A stretch of DNA of 64,000 bases from Cryptomeria japonica (lineage: Eukaryota; Streptophyta; Pinopsida; Cupressales; Cupressaceae): the NCBI RefSeq assembly GCF_030272615.1, contig NC_081412.1, forward strand, positions 684,020,583 through 684,084,582, in the 5' to 3' direction. Made by a program: the position numbers and the translations under genes. This document shows, in pieces, positions 20,111 to 31,728 of this stretch. The notes under the pieces were generated by a model that was given only the letters and a program-made list of their open reading frames with translations, did no database searches and had not been told where the DNA came from. Each line of letters begins with the position of its first letter. Position 1 is the stretch's first letter.

Positions 20111-22653
20111 CATGGGGGCTTCAGTCAGTGAAACTTGGTTATATCACATGCATTCATCGCATACTAAAGAGTCCCCTTATTTTCAAAAAATATTTCCCTA
20201 AACTCCTTTGTTGTCACCCCCTCCCAATACACATCCAAAATTAAAAACCCCCTATTTTCACCAAATAGGTAAATATATTCTTTTCAATTTTTAGGATATT
20301 AAACCCACAATATGAATGCATGTGATATAATATTGCCTAGCCAGTGAAGTTCTTGTGAGTTTAGTAGTGATTTTTATGAGTAGAACTACCATACAAAACA
20401 ATTATGAGGGCCTCAGATAGCTGAATGAGAAAGCGATGCCTTTCAAGGAGCTTTCTAAGGTAAATTTAGACCCCCCCTCTATTTCTAGGAAGAATGATGA
20501 GAAGAATGATGCAATTGTTAAACATGATGTAGATACTGGACATATTTTTGGCCCTTTATCCATAACTCAAAGCCACAACAAATGTATGATCATCCAAGCC
20601 TAGGTTTTTCAAGATGCACAAAACATCAATAAAAATGTTATTTGCAAGAATGCTGAAATTTCAAAAATGTTGAATATGTTGGTGTTTTCTCCTACAACCC
20701 TCAACCCTAAGGCTCTCATTATATTTCAAGTTAGGGGGTGAACCTGTAATTCAAAGTCAAAACTATTGACAGACCAAGGACAAAATTTTCCAACAGTACA
20801 AAGAACAAACATGCCTTCTTCACTTCGAGCTCTACCTAAGTCAGAAGTGTATTCCTATGTAGACCAATATAATTAGGATATTATTCACAATCCTTATAAT
20901 TATAGATTTACTCGGTAGATTTTTTTTTAAGATAAAACAAAGGACCCTACTTGTAGTCAACAAACCCATATCCTTGATCTTGTAGCATTGAGAATCACAC
21001 CGAGAAATTGAATAATACATGCGATGTCAAAGAGATGCAATGGACATCAAGCATGCACCACAAAAAGATAAAAAACCCTTCACTGCCCAAGGCAGAAAAA
21101 GAAAGAAAACAAGGAATAATTAATTGATAAATTCCAAAAACCTTAGCAATAGACAGTATGGCTAGTGCTTATCCATGGAAACAGAGTCAAACCCACAGAG
21201 CAAAAGTGAACCCCACATTGTAAAAACAAATAACTCAAACTAGGGAATTTTCTTTATGTTAATGCTTGCCATCAACATGACTCCACTATACTATCACATG
21301 CATCCATTCTTATTTATCCTGCAAGTGTTTACTGAATATATTGTGACTCATACAAAGAATTTAATACTCTCTTCGAAAAATAAACCATAAGTGCAATCAC
21401 ACAATGATATGAACATATAAAAAAAAACTAACCCATCCTTAACACATTAACTTGTATGAAATCAGAAAAAATGAATTATGAAACAAAATATGTAGTAATG
21501 GAAGAATTTAGTTCATTACTAATTGAATCTTTACAATATTGAAGCTATACTTCTTTTCTAAAATTAAAACTCTAGAACTTGTAATAGAAATAGCCTGCAA
21601 CTATCTGACCTGCTAAGGTAAAATATTTCAAACCCATTAACAAACTTGATATTACTTTTATAATGCAAGGAATGCATAAGCTACCGACTCCTTTACATCT
21701 AGAAAACCTTTAATGACACATCTCCCAGCCTATAACAAAAAAGAGAAACATCTACATATCAAGGAAAAAGAATATGCGTACTAAAACCCTTCTCTCTTAG
21801 CTTAACTGACTTTGAGCCATGCCACCATTGCGCTGTAGATGTCTCCAAATGGAGGCATGAATTGCACCACCCCATCTCGTGAAGAAAATCAATAGCTTCA
21901 AAGATGTGTCCTTTGGGAAGAGAAATTGAGCATCCTCAAAACTAGAGGAGGATCTCATTGCCCTAGACTAGCAAAGAAAATCTCATTGCCCTAGACTAGC
22001 AAATAAATGAAAGTGGAAAGAGGAGCTTGTACATAAAGCTTGTGAACTAAGAAGGGGACGCAACTTTGATGTGCTTGCAACATCATACCAAAGTTGGACC
22101 TGATCCATCCACCTCCCTCAGGTGCTTTTCCCATCCCTTTTCCACTTCCTCTGAATCATTCGATAGTGTAGGGGACAAAATAGATAATCCTTGAAAGCCT
22201 CCTTGAGATTGAAAATCCCTCTCAAGATCCTCATGATTATCCAACTCGTTCTCAAGATCCCCTTGATTATCTAACAGGTCAATAGCACACTCTCTAACCA
22301 GTGTCACAAAATATTCACAAAATGAATGCACAATCCTGCTGCTTCATTTCTAGAATAGATACAAGACTCATTCACAAAATGACCTTCATTATCTCTTCCT
22401 ATTGAAAAACAAATTTTCTGACTTTATAGGAAAATTGGGAATTCTAAAAACAACCCTGCATATCTTCACATGCAAATTGTTCCTTATACTTGTTGTTTTG
22501 GAATCCTTCTTCAACTTGCAAATTGTAAGCTCCAGAAGACTAATACACATGCAAATCACTTCATTGTCATTTTCAAATCCCTATGCATATAACCAAAAAG
22601 GCCTTTCATTTATTTTTCTGTCTTATCCTAAACAAGCAAATCTACCATGATTT
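20111..22653. other. Intergenic stretch, nothing recognised
   Basis: About 2.5 kb without a credible gene. An 82-codon acidic minus frame at 22083-22331 is the only fair ORF; it has no recognised motif and no context. No LTR, TIR or tandem repeat found. Confidence 0.4.
22649..22653. repeat. Target duplication of solo LTR, left
   Basis: GATTT, repeated at 23721-23725. Confidence 0.85.
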
Positions 22654-23720
22654 TGTTAGGTCTTGGGAAGGACAACTGAGAGGGGGGTGAATCAGCTGTG
22701 AACCAGTTGTCAATAAATTGTAATCCAAATGCAAATTATTCCAATCTAAAACTTAAACTTAGATGTCGGTAAACCAAACTTAAGTGTCGGTAAAATAGAT
22801 TAACAGTTATAGCAGTACTAGTTTAACTTAATGCATAAAACATAAAGAGAAACAATATCCACAACACATAACACAAATATTTTGACATGGAAATCCGGTA
22901 AGGGAAAAACCATGGTGGGAAACCTTACGCACAATCAGATGATACTGCTGCAGATAGTATGTGTATACAAATGGGGTCTGCACATGCAGAAAGGTCGACT
23001 ACCTAGAGCTCACTGCTCAATCATAAAATAGGAGTCACATTGACTACACAATTGGATGGTTAAATCCAATGATAATGTACTGCTCAAAATAGAATATCCA
23101 ATGTTGGATTCAGTACGGATTAAGCTCTGAACATGAGTGTCAAAACACATTCATAACCTTCCTCCAACCTTCCAATAATGTCTGCATGATTCACACAAGG
23201 ATCTACTTATTTTTTCTCTTCAATATTCAAATACACTCATACCATAACCATATCCCCGATTCAATAAGATCTTACAATCATTTATACAAAACCTAAGGCC
23301 AAATGAATAGGTCGGCTCACTAAAGACATTACATTTAAACCAATTACAAATAAGTCTTGATGCAATACAACATGTCGGCTCAATACATTTACCACAATAA
23401 CCAATCAATAAACAATCTCCATAACGTGTTGTGCTGATTTGGAATAGATAACATGTACCAGTCCATAACTTAGACTTATCTGCTGGTAAAGGAAAATCTG
23501 TCAACCTAATAAGACCAATAAGAAAAAGACCAAAACCAAACATCCAATCCATGTCTTCAACATAACCAAATGATCTCCAAGTTATCATTGTTGTCGGTGA
23601 ACCATATAACCTGCTGGTGAACACATAACGATGAACATAATGTAAACCTCCAAGAAGATAGTGTTGACATCAATGACAAAACCAATGCAATACATGATGA
23701 AGTCATCCATAATACCAACA
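22654..23720 (-). mobile_element. Solo LTR of a Copia-like element
   Basis: 1067 bp, TGTTAG...CCAACA, flanked by GATTT on both sides with no internal region, which is the signature of LTR-LTR recombination. Its reverse complement is homologous to 23926-25181: both begin TGTTGG, soon read 'ttttgtcattgat(g/a)tcaacact', and end with a 'gattcacc...ccctctcagtt' block before CTAACA. Orientation is therefore minus. Confidence 0.88.
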
Positions 23721-23725
23721 GATTT
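23721..23725. repeat. Target duplication of solo LTR, right
   Basis: GATTT, matching 22649-22653. Confidence 0.85.
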
Positions 23726-23925
23726 TATTTGTCCTTTCTTTCCAATTTCCTATCTCTTTCAGTCAAGGTCTACACTTGATGAGACATTTATCCTTCATGC
23801 CTAGTTACCTATATGGCGGTTGCTTGAAATTAGAGGAGTCACACCATTTACTTGGGATCAGAGAAACTTCATCATCCACATGACTGGGCACAAAATTTTT
23901 AATTTCAAATCTTGATTGTTGATAC

Positions 23926-25181
23926 TGTTGGCCATTTGGAGGAATTGATTATGTGTTGAATTGATGTTTTGTCATTGATATCAACACTAGATATTTTGGT
24001 TTCTTTACCGGTATCCTTCTTGTCCTGGTAAGTTGTTTGGTTTCTGGTTGGATTAGATCATGATGATCTGGTATACTCCGATATGCTTTGGCGTTTGGAA
24101 TTGTCTTAGATCTGCTATTAATGCTACTTAGATTCATGTTCAATCAGTTGGTTTTGATTTGGTGATCGGATGCTATCTTCATATGCTGCTGAGCTTGGTT
24201 TGTTGATCCAGTGAGGGTTTCACCGACAAAGCTTTGCTGAAGCTATTTTGATATTATGCATAAGTGGTGTTGGTGGGGCTTCTAGTAAGGATTCAGGATG
24301 GTGATGGTGATCATGTTCGAGACTTGGTTGTTTGGGATCATTGCTTTAGCATGTGTGGACCTAAATTGGGTCTGGGATTATCTAGGTTATGGATTAACTT
24401 AATGTAACGTGTTGTTGGGACTTCTCGATGTGTTTCTGGGATGTCTTATCGGTTGGATATTATTTGTTTGGTCTTAGGCCAACATGTTTTATAATTATGT
24501 AATTGCTTTATTGTCTGGTGGTCGACCTTATTGTTTGTGGTCGAGGGTTTGTATATATATGATGTAAGATCTCATTGTAGATCATAAAATGGAATGTAAG
24601 GGATAAGGAAAGGATGTATAGGAGCGAATAATGTAATAATCATTGATGCAAAGGATTTGGTTGACCAATGGTGATCGAGTTGGGTTTAAGTAAGAGGATT
24701 AATTCCTCTAGTATTGAGCTTAACCGGAACTGTATTCAGGCATAGGAGATGCTATCATTGTAGCCATTCTTCCTTCCAGATTATAGTTTGGATTTTTATG
24801 TAGTCAGTGAGACTCCTTTTGTAATGAGTAGTGTGCTCTAGGCTATTGACCTTCTTGCAAGTGCATGCCCCTCAATTTGTATTCACATAGTTACTGTATA
24901 AGTATTATTTGACTGTGGGTAGGCTTCCCACCGTGGTTTCCCTTTACCAAGTTTTCCATGTACAAATCTTTGTGTCATGTGGATGGTATTTATTCTCTAA
25001 TTATTGTTTTGTGCTTAATTGGTATATCTGCTATTTCCATAATTTGTTTTTAGATTTTCCGGTATTGATCTTATGTGTTCTGGTATGAAAGTTTTAATTG
25101 CTTAAGGTTATGATAATCTTGTGACAACTGATTCACCACCCCCCCTCTCAGTTATCTTTTGGTTATTTGAATTGTCTAACA
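23926..25181 (+). repeat. 5' LTR of a plus-strand Copia element
   Basis: 1256 bp, TGTTGG...CTAACA, followed at once by a primer site of the initiator-Met type. A TATA-like run (24552-24560, tatatatat) lies in the middle. The C-rich block near the end (25135-25150) is shared with the solo LTR and with both LTRs of E, so all are one superfamily. No matching 3' LTR is found in the window. Confidence 0.85.
24552..24560 (+). promoter_or_regulatory. TATA-like box in plus-strand Copia LTR
   Basis: tatatatat preceded by 'gtttg' and followed by 'gatgtaag', mid-LTR. Position fits a U3/R boundary. Confidence 0.4.
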
Positions 25182-25182
25182 A

Positions 25183-25195
25183 TTGGTATCAGAGC
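25183..25195 (+). other. Primer-binding site, initiator-Met type
   Basis: TTGGTATCAGAGC begins two bases after the LTR. This is the standard plant Copia site complementary to the 3' end of initiator methionine tRNA. Confidence 0.92.
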
Positions 25196-25238
25196 TCTGG
25201 TCCTCTCTGCAAAAGCTTAACTGCTTGAGGAAAATCCT

Positions 25239-25350
25239 ATGGTAACTAACAGTTCACGTTCATCTAGTTCATCTGATGTTGTCTTTCAGATAGAGATTCT
25301 TAGGCTTGATGGAACAAATTATAGAGTATGAAAGATTCGGGTGGAATATT
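25239..25350 (+). pseudogene. Copia gag, first 37 codons
   Basis: Starts at ATG 25239. It is Ser-rich and then reads ILRLDGTNYRV followed by TGA and KIRVEY. 'LDGTNYxxWKxRVE' is the typical start of plant Copia Gag, so the TGA at 25329-25331 replaces Trp. The frame ends where the 180-bp repeat array begins at 25351. The rest of the element is not found to the right. Confidence 0.8.
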
Positions 25351-25951
25351 GTGTCCTACGACCCTTTAGGACACCATATGACCCCTTAAGACACCAAATT
25401 GTGTCGTTATGGGTCATATGGTGTCCTAAGGGGTCATGGGACACCATATGACCCCTAACGACAACATACGACCCCTTATGACACCATATTGGGTCGTTAT
25501 GAGTCATATGGTGTCCATAGGGGTCATATTGTGTCCTATGACCCCTTAGGACACCATATGACCCCTTATGACACCAAATTGTGTTGGTATGGGTCATATT
25601 ATGTCCTAAGGGGTCATGGGACACCATATGACCCCTAAGGTCAACATACGACCACTTATGAAACCATATTGGGTTGTTATGGGTCCTATTGTGTCATAAG
25701 GGGTCATATTGTGTCCTACGATCCCTTACAACACCATATGTCCCCTTAAGACACCATATTGGGTCGTTATGGGTCATATAGTGTCCTAAGGGGTCATATT
25801 ATGTCCTACGACCCCTTAAGACACCATATGACCCCTTAAGACACCAAATTGTGTCCTTATGGGTCATATGGTGTCCTAAGGGGTCATCAGATACCATATG
25901 ACCCCTAAGGACAACATACAACCCCTTATGACACCATATTGGGTTGTTATG
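25351..25951. repeat. 180-bp tandem repeat array, left part
   Basis: Units start at 25351, 25531 and 25711 (the last a 90-bp half unit) and 25801. Each 180-bp unit is two related 90-bp halves and is full of inverted words: 'ggacaccatatgacccctta' and its complement 'taaggggtcatatggtgtcc' alternate, so single strands can fold. Open minus frames through it (25319-25627, 25799-26200) are products of the repeat, not genes. The unit starting at 25801 is cut at 25951 by element E and completed at 32542-32570 (151 + 29 = 180). Confidence 0.92.
25947..25951. repeat. Target duplication of element E, left
   Basis: TTATG, repeated at 32537-32541. Confidence 0.92.
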
Positions 25952-26750
25952 TGTTAGAATCAATGATAGTCCCAAAGACATTGAGAGGGGGGGTGAATCA
26001 GTATCTAATCGGTTAGCAGAAGATTTAACCTTATTAAGAACTTTGCATCCCAAAACAGTGTACCAGTAAATAAGAAATAATGCAGTAAATAGGAATAATA
26101 GAGACAACATAGAAAAAACACCATAACACAATATATTTAACAAGGTAACCCGGTGTGGGAAAAACCTTGGTGGGATTTGTGACCCACAATATTCACTCAC
26201 TCACCAATGAATAAATATTACTTACAATGAGGGGCCTACACATGCAGGAAGGCTAGTAGCCTAGAGCTCACTGCTCAATCACAAAACATAAGTCTCATTG
26301 ACTTACAAAATGGATTATCAAAATCCAATATAATTTACTACTTAAGATCAGCATCAACTATGCCAGGTTCAGTACCGGTTTAAGCTCAATCCATTACCAA
26401 AACCTTCGCTATTAACTATATCACCTTATACAACAATATCAACTATCATGTATCGTCCTCTCTAATATACTGCATACAAAATGACCTCTAAGATCTCATA
26501 GATATATATATATATATATATATATATGAGTCTTTTAAAATATGTCATGTCGGCTTTTACAAAAGATAAAAACATAAACAAGAGTCTATTCGATGTCAGC
26601 TTGAGTGTTAGTATCCATTATTGTCGTTGTCGGTGAATGTAGAAGTCTATTGACGATGCTAGTAACTGCCAGTGGGTTGACAAATAATTGCTAGTTGGTT
26701 GCCATCAATGATAACATCAACTATTCTCATAAGAGTGTAGAATGCCTATA
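25952..26750 (-). repeat. 3' LTR of E
   Basis: TGTTAG at the left. The right end reads CCTATA where the other LTR has CCAACA, so the end is mutated. It contains an (AT)n run at about 26506-26528 that is absent from the other LTR. Confidence 0.9.
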
Positions 26751-26764
26751 ATCTCCCCCTTTGG
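26751..26764 (-). other. Polypurine tract of E
   Basis: CCAAAGGGGGAGAT on minus, abutting the 3' LTR; a standard plant Copia tract. Confidence 0.88.
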
Positions 26765-26950
26765 CATTGATGGCAACACTCATGAGAAAAATCCAAAACT
26801 GTTCCAAAAACTGAAGTCCAAAATGTTTCCAAAAAGATGTGATCCCCCTGAGAAAATGATCTCCTCTGAATAATCATTTTTCTCTCCACTACTCCCTCTT
26901 TGACGTCAATGACAAGGGTTGTCAAAAATTGTCAAATGAGTGCAAAAATT

Positions 26951-28463
26951 TCACCTCAAAGTTTGTAACCGGTTGGTTACAATCTGAAAGATATCTACTA
27001 AAACCAAATTAAGACTTTGCATAAACCTTTTTCTATCTTTCAAGGTTGCCTCAGTCTGTTGGATCGTGTTGGTGAGATGATGCATGTGCTCTTCTGGTGA
27101 TTGTTCTCCTTGAAATAATGCCTTGGATATTTCCATTCTCTAAGATATAAGATTGTCCAGTTTTGGACCAAGTTTATTTTTGAATTCTTTGATTTGAGAC
27201 CTTATCCTTGTCTTTCCTTTCTCAAGTTTCTCTAGTTTTTCTTCAAAACCTGCCATTTCTTGCTCAACAATTGATATGTGGCCAAATGAGCCAATTATCT
27301 TATTAGCTATGTCTTCAATTTCTTTCTGTATTTTACTGATTTCCATGTCAATATCCTCTTTTAGAATGTGTGGTTTGCATGTTTCTCTGTACAACTCTTT
27401 GTATTCCAAAATTGTAGAGTTTAGTGCCGGTAATAGTGTATTCAAGTGTTCAGTGCACTTCTTTATGGTGTCATTAAAGAATTTGTTCTTCTCCTTTTCA
27501 ACTATGTCCTTTATTGTATCCTCATTTACTTTATCAACCATTATTACATTGTCAACAATAAATTTGGACAATGTGTCCAATTTACCTAAAGAATCCTTAA
27601 CATGATCTATGTTATATTTCGGTGCAATCAATTTAAGAATTGGTATAATGTCATCAATTGCTTTGTAGGCCAAATAATTGCAATTCGTTCTTTTTTATTG
27701 AATCTAGAAGTACCTCTATTACATTAGTAGGTTTGAATTCACTTGATGATGTGTCAGATGTCTGACCGATTGCCTTAATTACCTCTGTGCTTCTATCAGT
27801 TGTAGCCATTTTGTTTGTGTTTACCCCCTGTGGATCAATCTGTGTTTGCATCTCAACTAACAAGGGTTTCTCAGTCTACTTAGATGTCACAATGTCTGCT
27901 AGTTTCTCTACCATAGTATGTACCTCTACCTCAGTAGGTTTCTCTGTATTCTCAACTGTCAATATCTTAGTCTCCGATGGCCTTGTGCCAGCATCTATTC
28001 CTTCAGTAGGTTTCTTTGTTTCTAATTATTGCTCTATTTGGGTTTGGATCTCAACCTCAATAGTGTCTACCAGTTTCTCAGCCATATTTCCAGAGTCAAC
28101 ATTGTCATCCTTAATCTCTGCACTGTCCTTGTCCACAACAATATTCACTTTCTGAGTGTCCACAGTCATGGTGAATAGTACCTCAGATTCAAGATTAGTT
28201 TCATCAAGTGTGACACCTTTAGTTTCAATAATCGGTGGATCATCTGTATGTAACGGTGTAGTATCCAAAGGTGGCAGTAAATTGTCAGTGATCTTGATGT
28301 TTGGAATACCACCAACTTTACCTTTTCCCTTGTCCTTATCCTTCTGATACACTTTGAATGTTTTCTTTGGTCAGTTCATTTCCTCCTGTTTTTCCTTTTC
28401 CACAAATAATATACCCCAGTTATCAGCGGTTTCATCTACAATCTCTTTTACTCTACCTGCCAT
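26951..28463 (-). pseudogene. E ORF3: unknown protein, largely coiled coil
   Basis: Starts at ATG 28463 (MAGRVKEIVDE), after ORF2. Pieces 28463-28026, 27863-27654 and 27673-26951 make about 500 codons with a TGA near 28372, a stop at 28026, a TAG near 27880, a frameshift near 27670 and a TAG at 27140. The first third is Lys-rich (KDKDKGKGK) then acidic and Thr/Val-rich. The last third is a long amphipathic helix region (IEDIANKIIGSFG, FEEKLEKLEKGKTRIRSQIKEF). There is no enzyme motif. I do not recognise the family. Its conserved start and length suggest it was a real gene of the element. Confidence 0.5.
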
Positions 28464-28500
28464 TAAACTTACTTGTCAGTGACCACAGGAAAAAAATAGA

Positions 28501-30249
28501 TCAGTTAGCCTCTGAGATTAGTTCATCAATTTCCGCTTTTGAGTTTATTGGATGTACAGCTAGAAGTTTCTCAACTTTTAGTTTCTTATCTAATTTCATC
28601 ACTGCAATCCTTTTTGCCTCCAATCTCCTATATAGATCATTGGTTAAGTCATCCACTACTTCAATTAAAACCTTTTTGTACATATCCAGATGTAAAATTA
28701 TACTGTTCTCAATGCTTTCCTTGTCTGAATCATTGAATGTGTTATACAATTGGTGTACATTGGCCAAGTTTCCATCATCAGTTATTTCACTGAATAAATC
28801 ATTTAAAGAAGGGGTGACAAGTTGTTGTTTCTTCTCTGGTGGTCTCCTTACTACTTGTTGTTTCTTCCTAAAAGTCCTTGTTCTCTTGGGTGAAGGAGAG
28901 GGTACCAGTGAAGGTTTTCTCTTCCTCTCAACTCTCTTGAATTTTGATGGTTTCTCACTATGAGAAGATGTGCCAACTAGTGAAATGTGTGCCTCTGGTT
29001 GTAGTCCTTCCATCTCACTAGCCGATATCCCACTGATGTTCATTACATTTTCTTTGATTTCTTGTACCTTCTTTGATGCATCCCTAATATATTTTTCTCT
29101 TTTCTTCCTTTGCTTCAATATTTTCACATCACTTTCAATAGTTTCAGCACTACCAAAAACTTGTTCTGTTGGTTCTCTTGGTGCATCTAACAAAGCTTTT
29201 GCATAAGTCTCAATAATGTTGAGATCTACCTCATATCCCATTTTAGTCGCCCATACAGTCCTAGGTAGTACAACTTCCATCCATGTCTCATCCTTCTTGA
29301 TGACAAAATAGATTTCTTTGTCATATTTGTCCACTACACTCTGTGGTTGTCTTTCTCTAGTTTTCATTTTTTCTTGGAAAGCTTTAAAGTATTCAGTTAT
29401 GTTGTTGTCCTTTGCAATTCCCATGCTGGTAAAAGCTTCCTGTAATTGTTTTCCTACTGGTATGTCATATCCAAAGTCTTTAGGTCCTGTATCGAGGATT
29501 TCCTTAGTGAAATACAACATTAAGCATACTAAAAGATTACCAAAGAGAAATGTCCCTTTCTTATCTCCTTTAACCTTTTTCAAATTATCGATGAGTTCAT
29601 CTTTCAGCCATTCACACACATCTATCATTGCATTGTTGTTAACCATCTCATAAGCACTGTTAATGCAAACACTAGAAACTGAATTACGCCTATTTGCATG
29701 TGTAGTCTTGTAACCTAGCACCATACTTATGAATATCACATTGATGTCACTCTTAGTGATCTACTGTCAGATGTTACTCCTGTTAGGGTCATCACTTTGT
29801 TGTTAGAAACTTTCTTTGTTTTGTCAGGTCTGCTACTAGTTAAGGGTAAACCAATCATTGCCCTAATTTCGTGCCGAGTTATTTTCTAGACAGAATCCAA
29901 CCATAGAAATTATCCATGTGCTCTTCTTAAAACTATTCTCACTACTTCTTCTGGAAATTGAGGAATGTTCAATATTTCCACAAAACCTAGAGTTTGTATA
30001 ATCTTGTGCTCGGGTTTAACCATGCCATGTTCATCACAAATCACCATAGTATACATTTTCATATATTGCAATGTATATACATCCTAGGGTCTTCAGCATT
30101 AGCTACACCTTTAGGAATTTTTTAAAATGCTCCTATGGAATCATCTTGCTTAGCTACTTTGGGAATTATTTTAAACACGGGCCTAGGCATTTTACGTATC
30201 CCACAATAGTAGGGTTCACAATAAACTTGGGAGCAAAAGAAGAAGCCAT
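28501..30249 (-). pseudogene. E ORF2: unknown protein, about 580 residues
   Basis: Begins at ATG 30249 (MASSFAPKFIVNP). Coding fragments in shifting frames continue through IIQTLGFVEILNIPQFP and MIGLPLTSSRPDK into an open stretch of 412 codons (29739-28501; its first codon in that piece is GTG, so the true start is upstream). Features: SVSSVCINSAYEMV, LLVCLMLYFTKEIL, a basic segment KRVERKRKPSLVPSPSPKRTR likely to be a nuclear signal, and a helical acidic C-terminus. No retroviral enzyme motif is present. I cannot name a family. It occupies the place where Copia pol should be. Confidence 0.55.
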
Positions 30250-30695
30250 TGAAAAATACCTTTAGCCGCCTTAATGTATTATGAATGAATGAAAGAAATC
30301 ACTCCGCACCTTCACCTTGAATGCCTTTTCTCTTTTTCGCACTCTCTGCTAATTTGAATGCTCAGTGAATAAAAAATGAGGGAAAATCGATGATTTATAA
30401 TTACTTTTCTCTTACCAACCGCATTAAATGCTCGTCGGTTAAGTGAAAACTTAACACATCTATCGGTAAAGAAGAAATCTTTCTTCTCACCATCGACCGA
30501 GGGTAATCTGCATGATATTCAATTTATTGCAATACCCCCAAAGGGTTACTTCTCAGTTGGATGAAGAATCTTCAGCTGATGGAGGATTACTCTGCTCTAC
30601 CAGTATAGAGATAGTCTCATCAACATTCTGATCTCTCTTCCTAACCCATTGTTTTGAAAATTCTTGCTTTACCTCATCTACCTTTTCTTTGCCTT

Positions 30696-31091
30696 TCAAA
30701 CTGGATTCTTTATTATTTGCTGTTGAAGTCTTGCTTTTAAAAATTTTGCAATATGTCCAGTTTTCTTACAAGCATAACAAGTCACATTATTCCTCTGAAT
30801 TGCTTTTCCATATCCTATGTCGATTTGTGTTCTGCATTGATTAGATAAGTGTCCATATCTTCCACAAACATAACATTTCACATTCATTCTGCAGTTTTCT
30901 GAATTGTGACTGACTTTGTTGCATTTGGAATATTGACCGGTGGGTGCATTAATATTATGATTGTTTCTAAATCTACATTGATTTTCTCTATGACCATATC
31001 TATTATAATTAAAACATTTTCCATTAAACTTATAAGCATTAGGTTGTCTTACCGGTTTGTTTTGATCTAATTGTTTGCAGTACCAAAACAT
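30696..31091 (-). pseudogene. E: Gag nucleocapsid with repeated zinc knuckles
   Basis: Four knuckle-like motifs in 131 codons: CFNYNRYGHRENQC (second Cys replaced by Tyr), CNKVSHNSENC (shortened), CYVCGRYGHLSNQC (complete CCHC) and CYACKKTGHIAKF (last Cys lost). These bind the RNA genome in retroelement particles. It overlaps the end of the coiled-coil frame in another reading frame, so a small indel separates them. Only one of the four motifs is intact. Confidence 0.8.
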
Positions 31092-31641
31092 TCTCCAACT
31101 TCAAATCCAAGTCCATTTGTATCTCCATTAGGTTTCTGACTTTTCAACATGTCATCAACTTCCTCTGAACTTTTCTTGAATTTCTCTTTGTGTTGATTTG
31201 CAGTAGCCAACTCATTTTCTAGAATTTCCTTTTGTCTCATAAGCTCAATTTTATCATGTTGCATGTGAATCAGATCTGTCTTCAACATATCATTTTCATG
31301 ACTAAGTATTAGATTCTCATTTCTAGCATCACTAAGTCTCCTAGTCAAGTCATCTTCATTTTTCTTTCTGTCTTCAAAGTCTTTACAAAACCTCATAGTC
31401 ATATCTTGCATTTCATTCTTCATAGTATTGTTTTCTTGTCTCAACTTGTTTGCAAGTTCTCTAAGAGTTTCTTTTCACCATCCTCATTCTGCATTTGCAT
31501 ATGAAGTTCTTTTCTTTTGTTCTTTGCAATAACCAGGTAATTTTGAAGTGCCAAAAGAAATTCTTGAGCAGTTCTAAGTTCTTCCTCCAATCTGATGTTC
31601 TTCACTTTTTTTGCATCATAATCTAAAAGAGCTCCTTCCAA
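31067..31641 (-). pseudogene. E: Gag coiled-coil segment
   Basis: Two overlapping frames (31641-31441 and 31444-31067) together give about 190 residues of heptad-rich helix (RLEEELRTAQEFLLALQN; ENDMLKTDLIHMQHDKIELM). It starts about 75 bp after the primer site. Such a coiled coil normally follows the Copia Gag core; that core is missing here. Confidence 0.7.
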
Positions 31642-31713
31642 TTGTCCTTAAGTTCTGCATCTATATCAGTGTTAGAATCTTCCTCAAGTTAGGATTTTGA
31701 AACTGGAGGACCA

Positions 31714-31727
31714 GGCTCTAATACCAA
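31714..31727 (-). other. Primer-binding site of E
   Basis: Minus TTGGTATTAGAGCC, one base from the 5' LTR. It is the initiator-Met site with one C-to-T change relative to 25183-25195. Confidence 0.88.
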
Positions 31728-31728
31728 T

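Noticed and set aside
22083-22331. 82-codon acidic minus ORF
   Set aside because: No motif, no neighbours, no splice or start context; left as unexplained rather than called a gene.
25319-26200. Open minus frames of 102 and 133 codons in the 180-bp array
   Set aside because: They are translations of a tandem repeat whose unit is a multiple of three and extend into an LTR; no coding signature.
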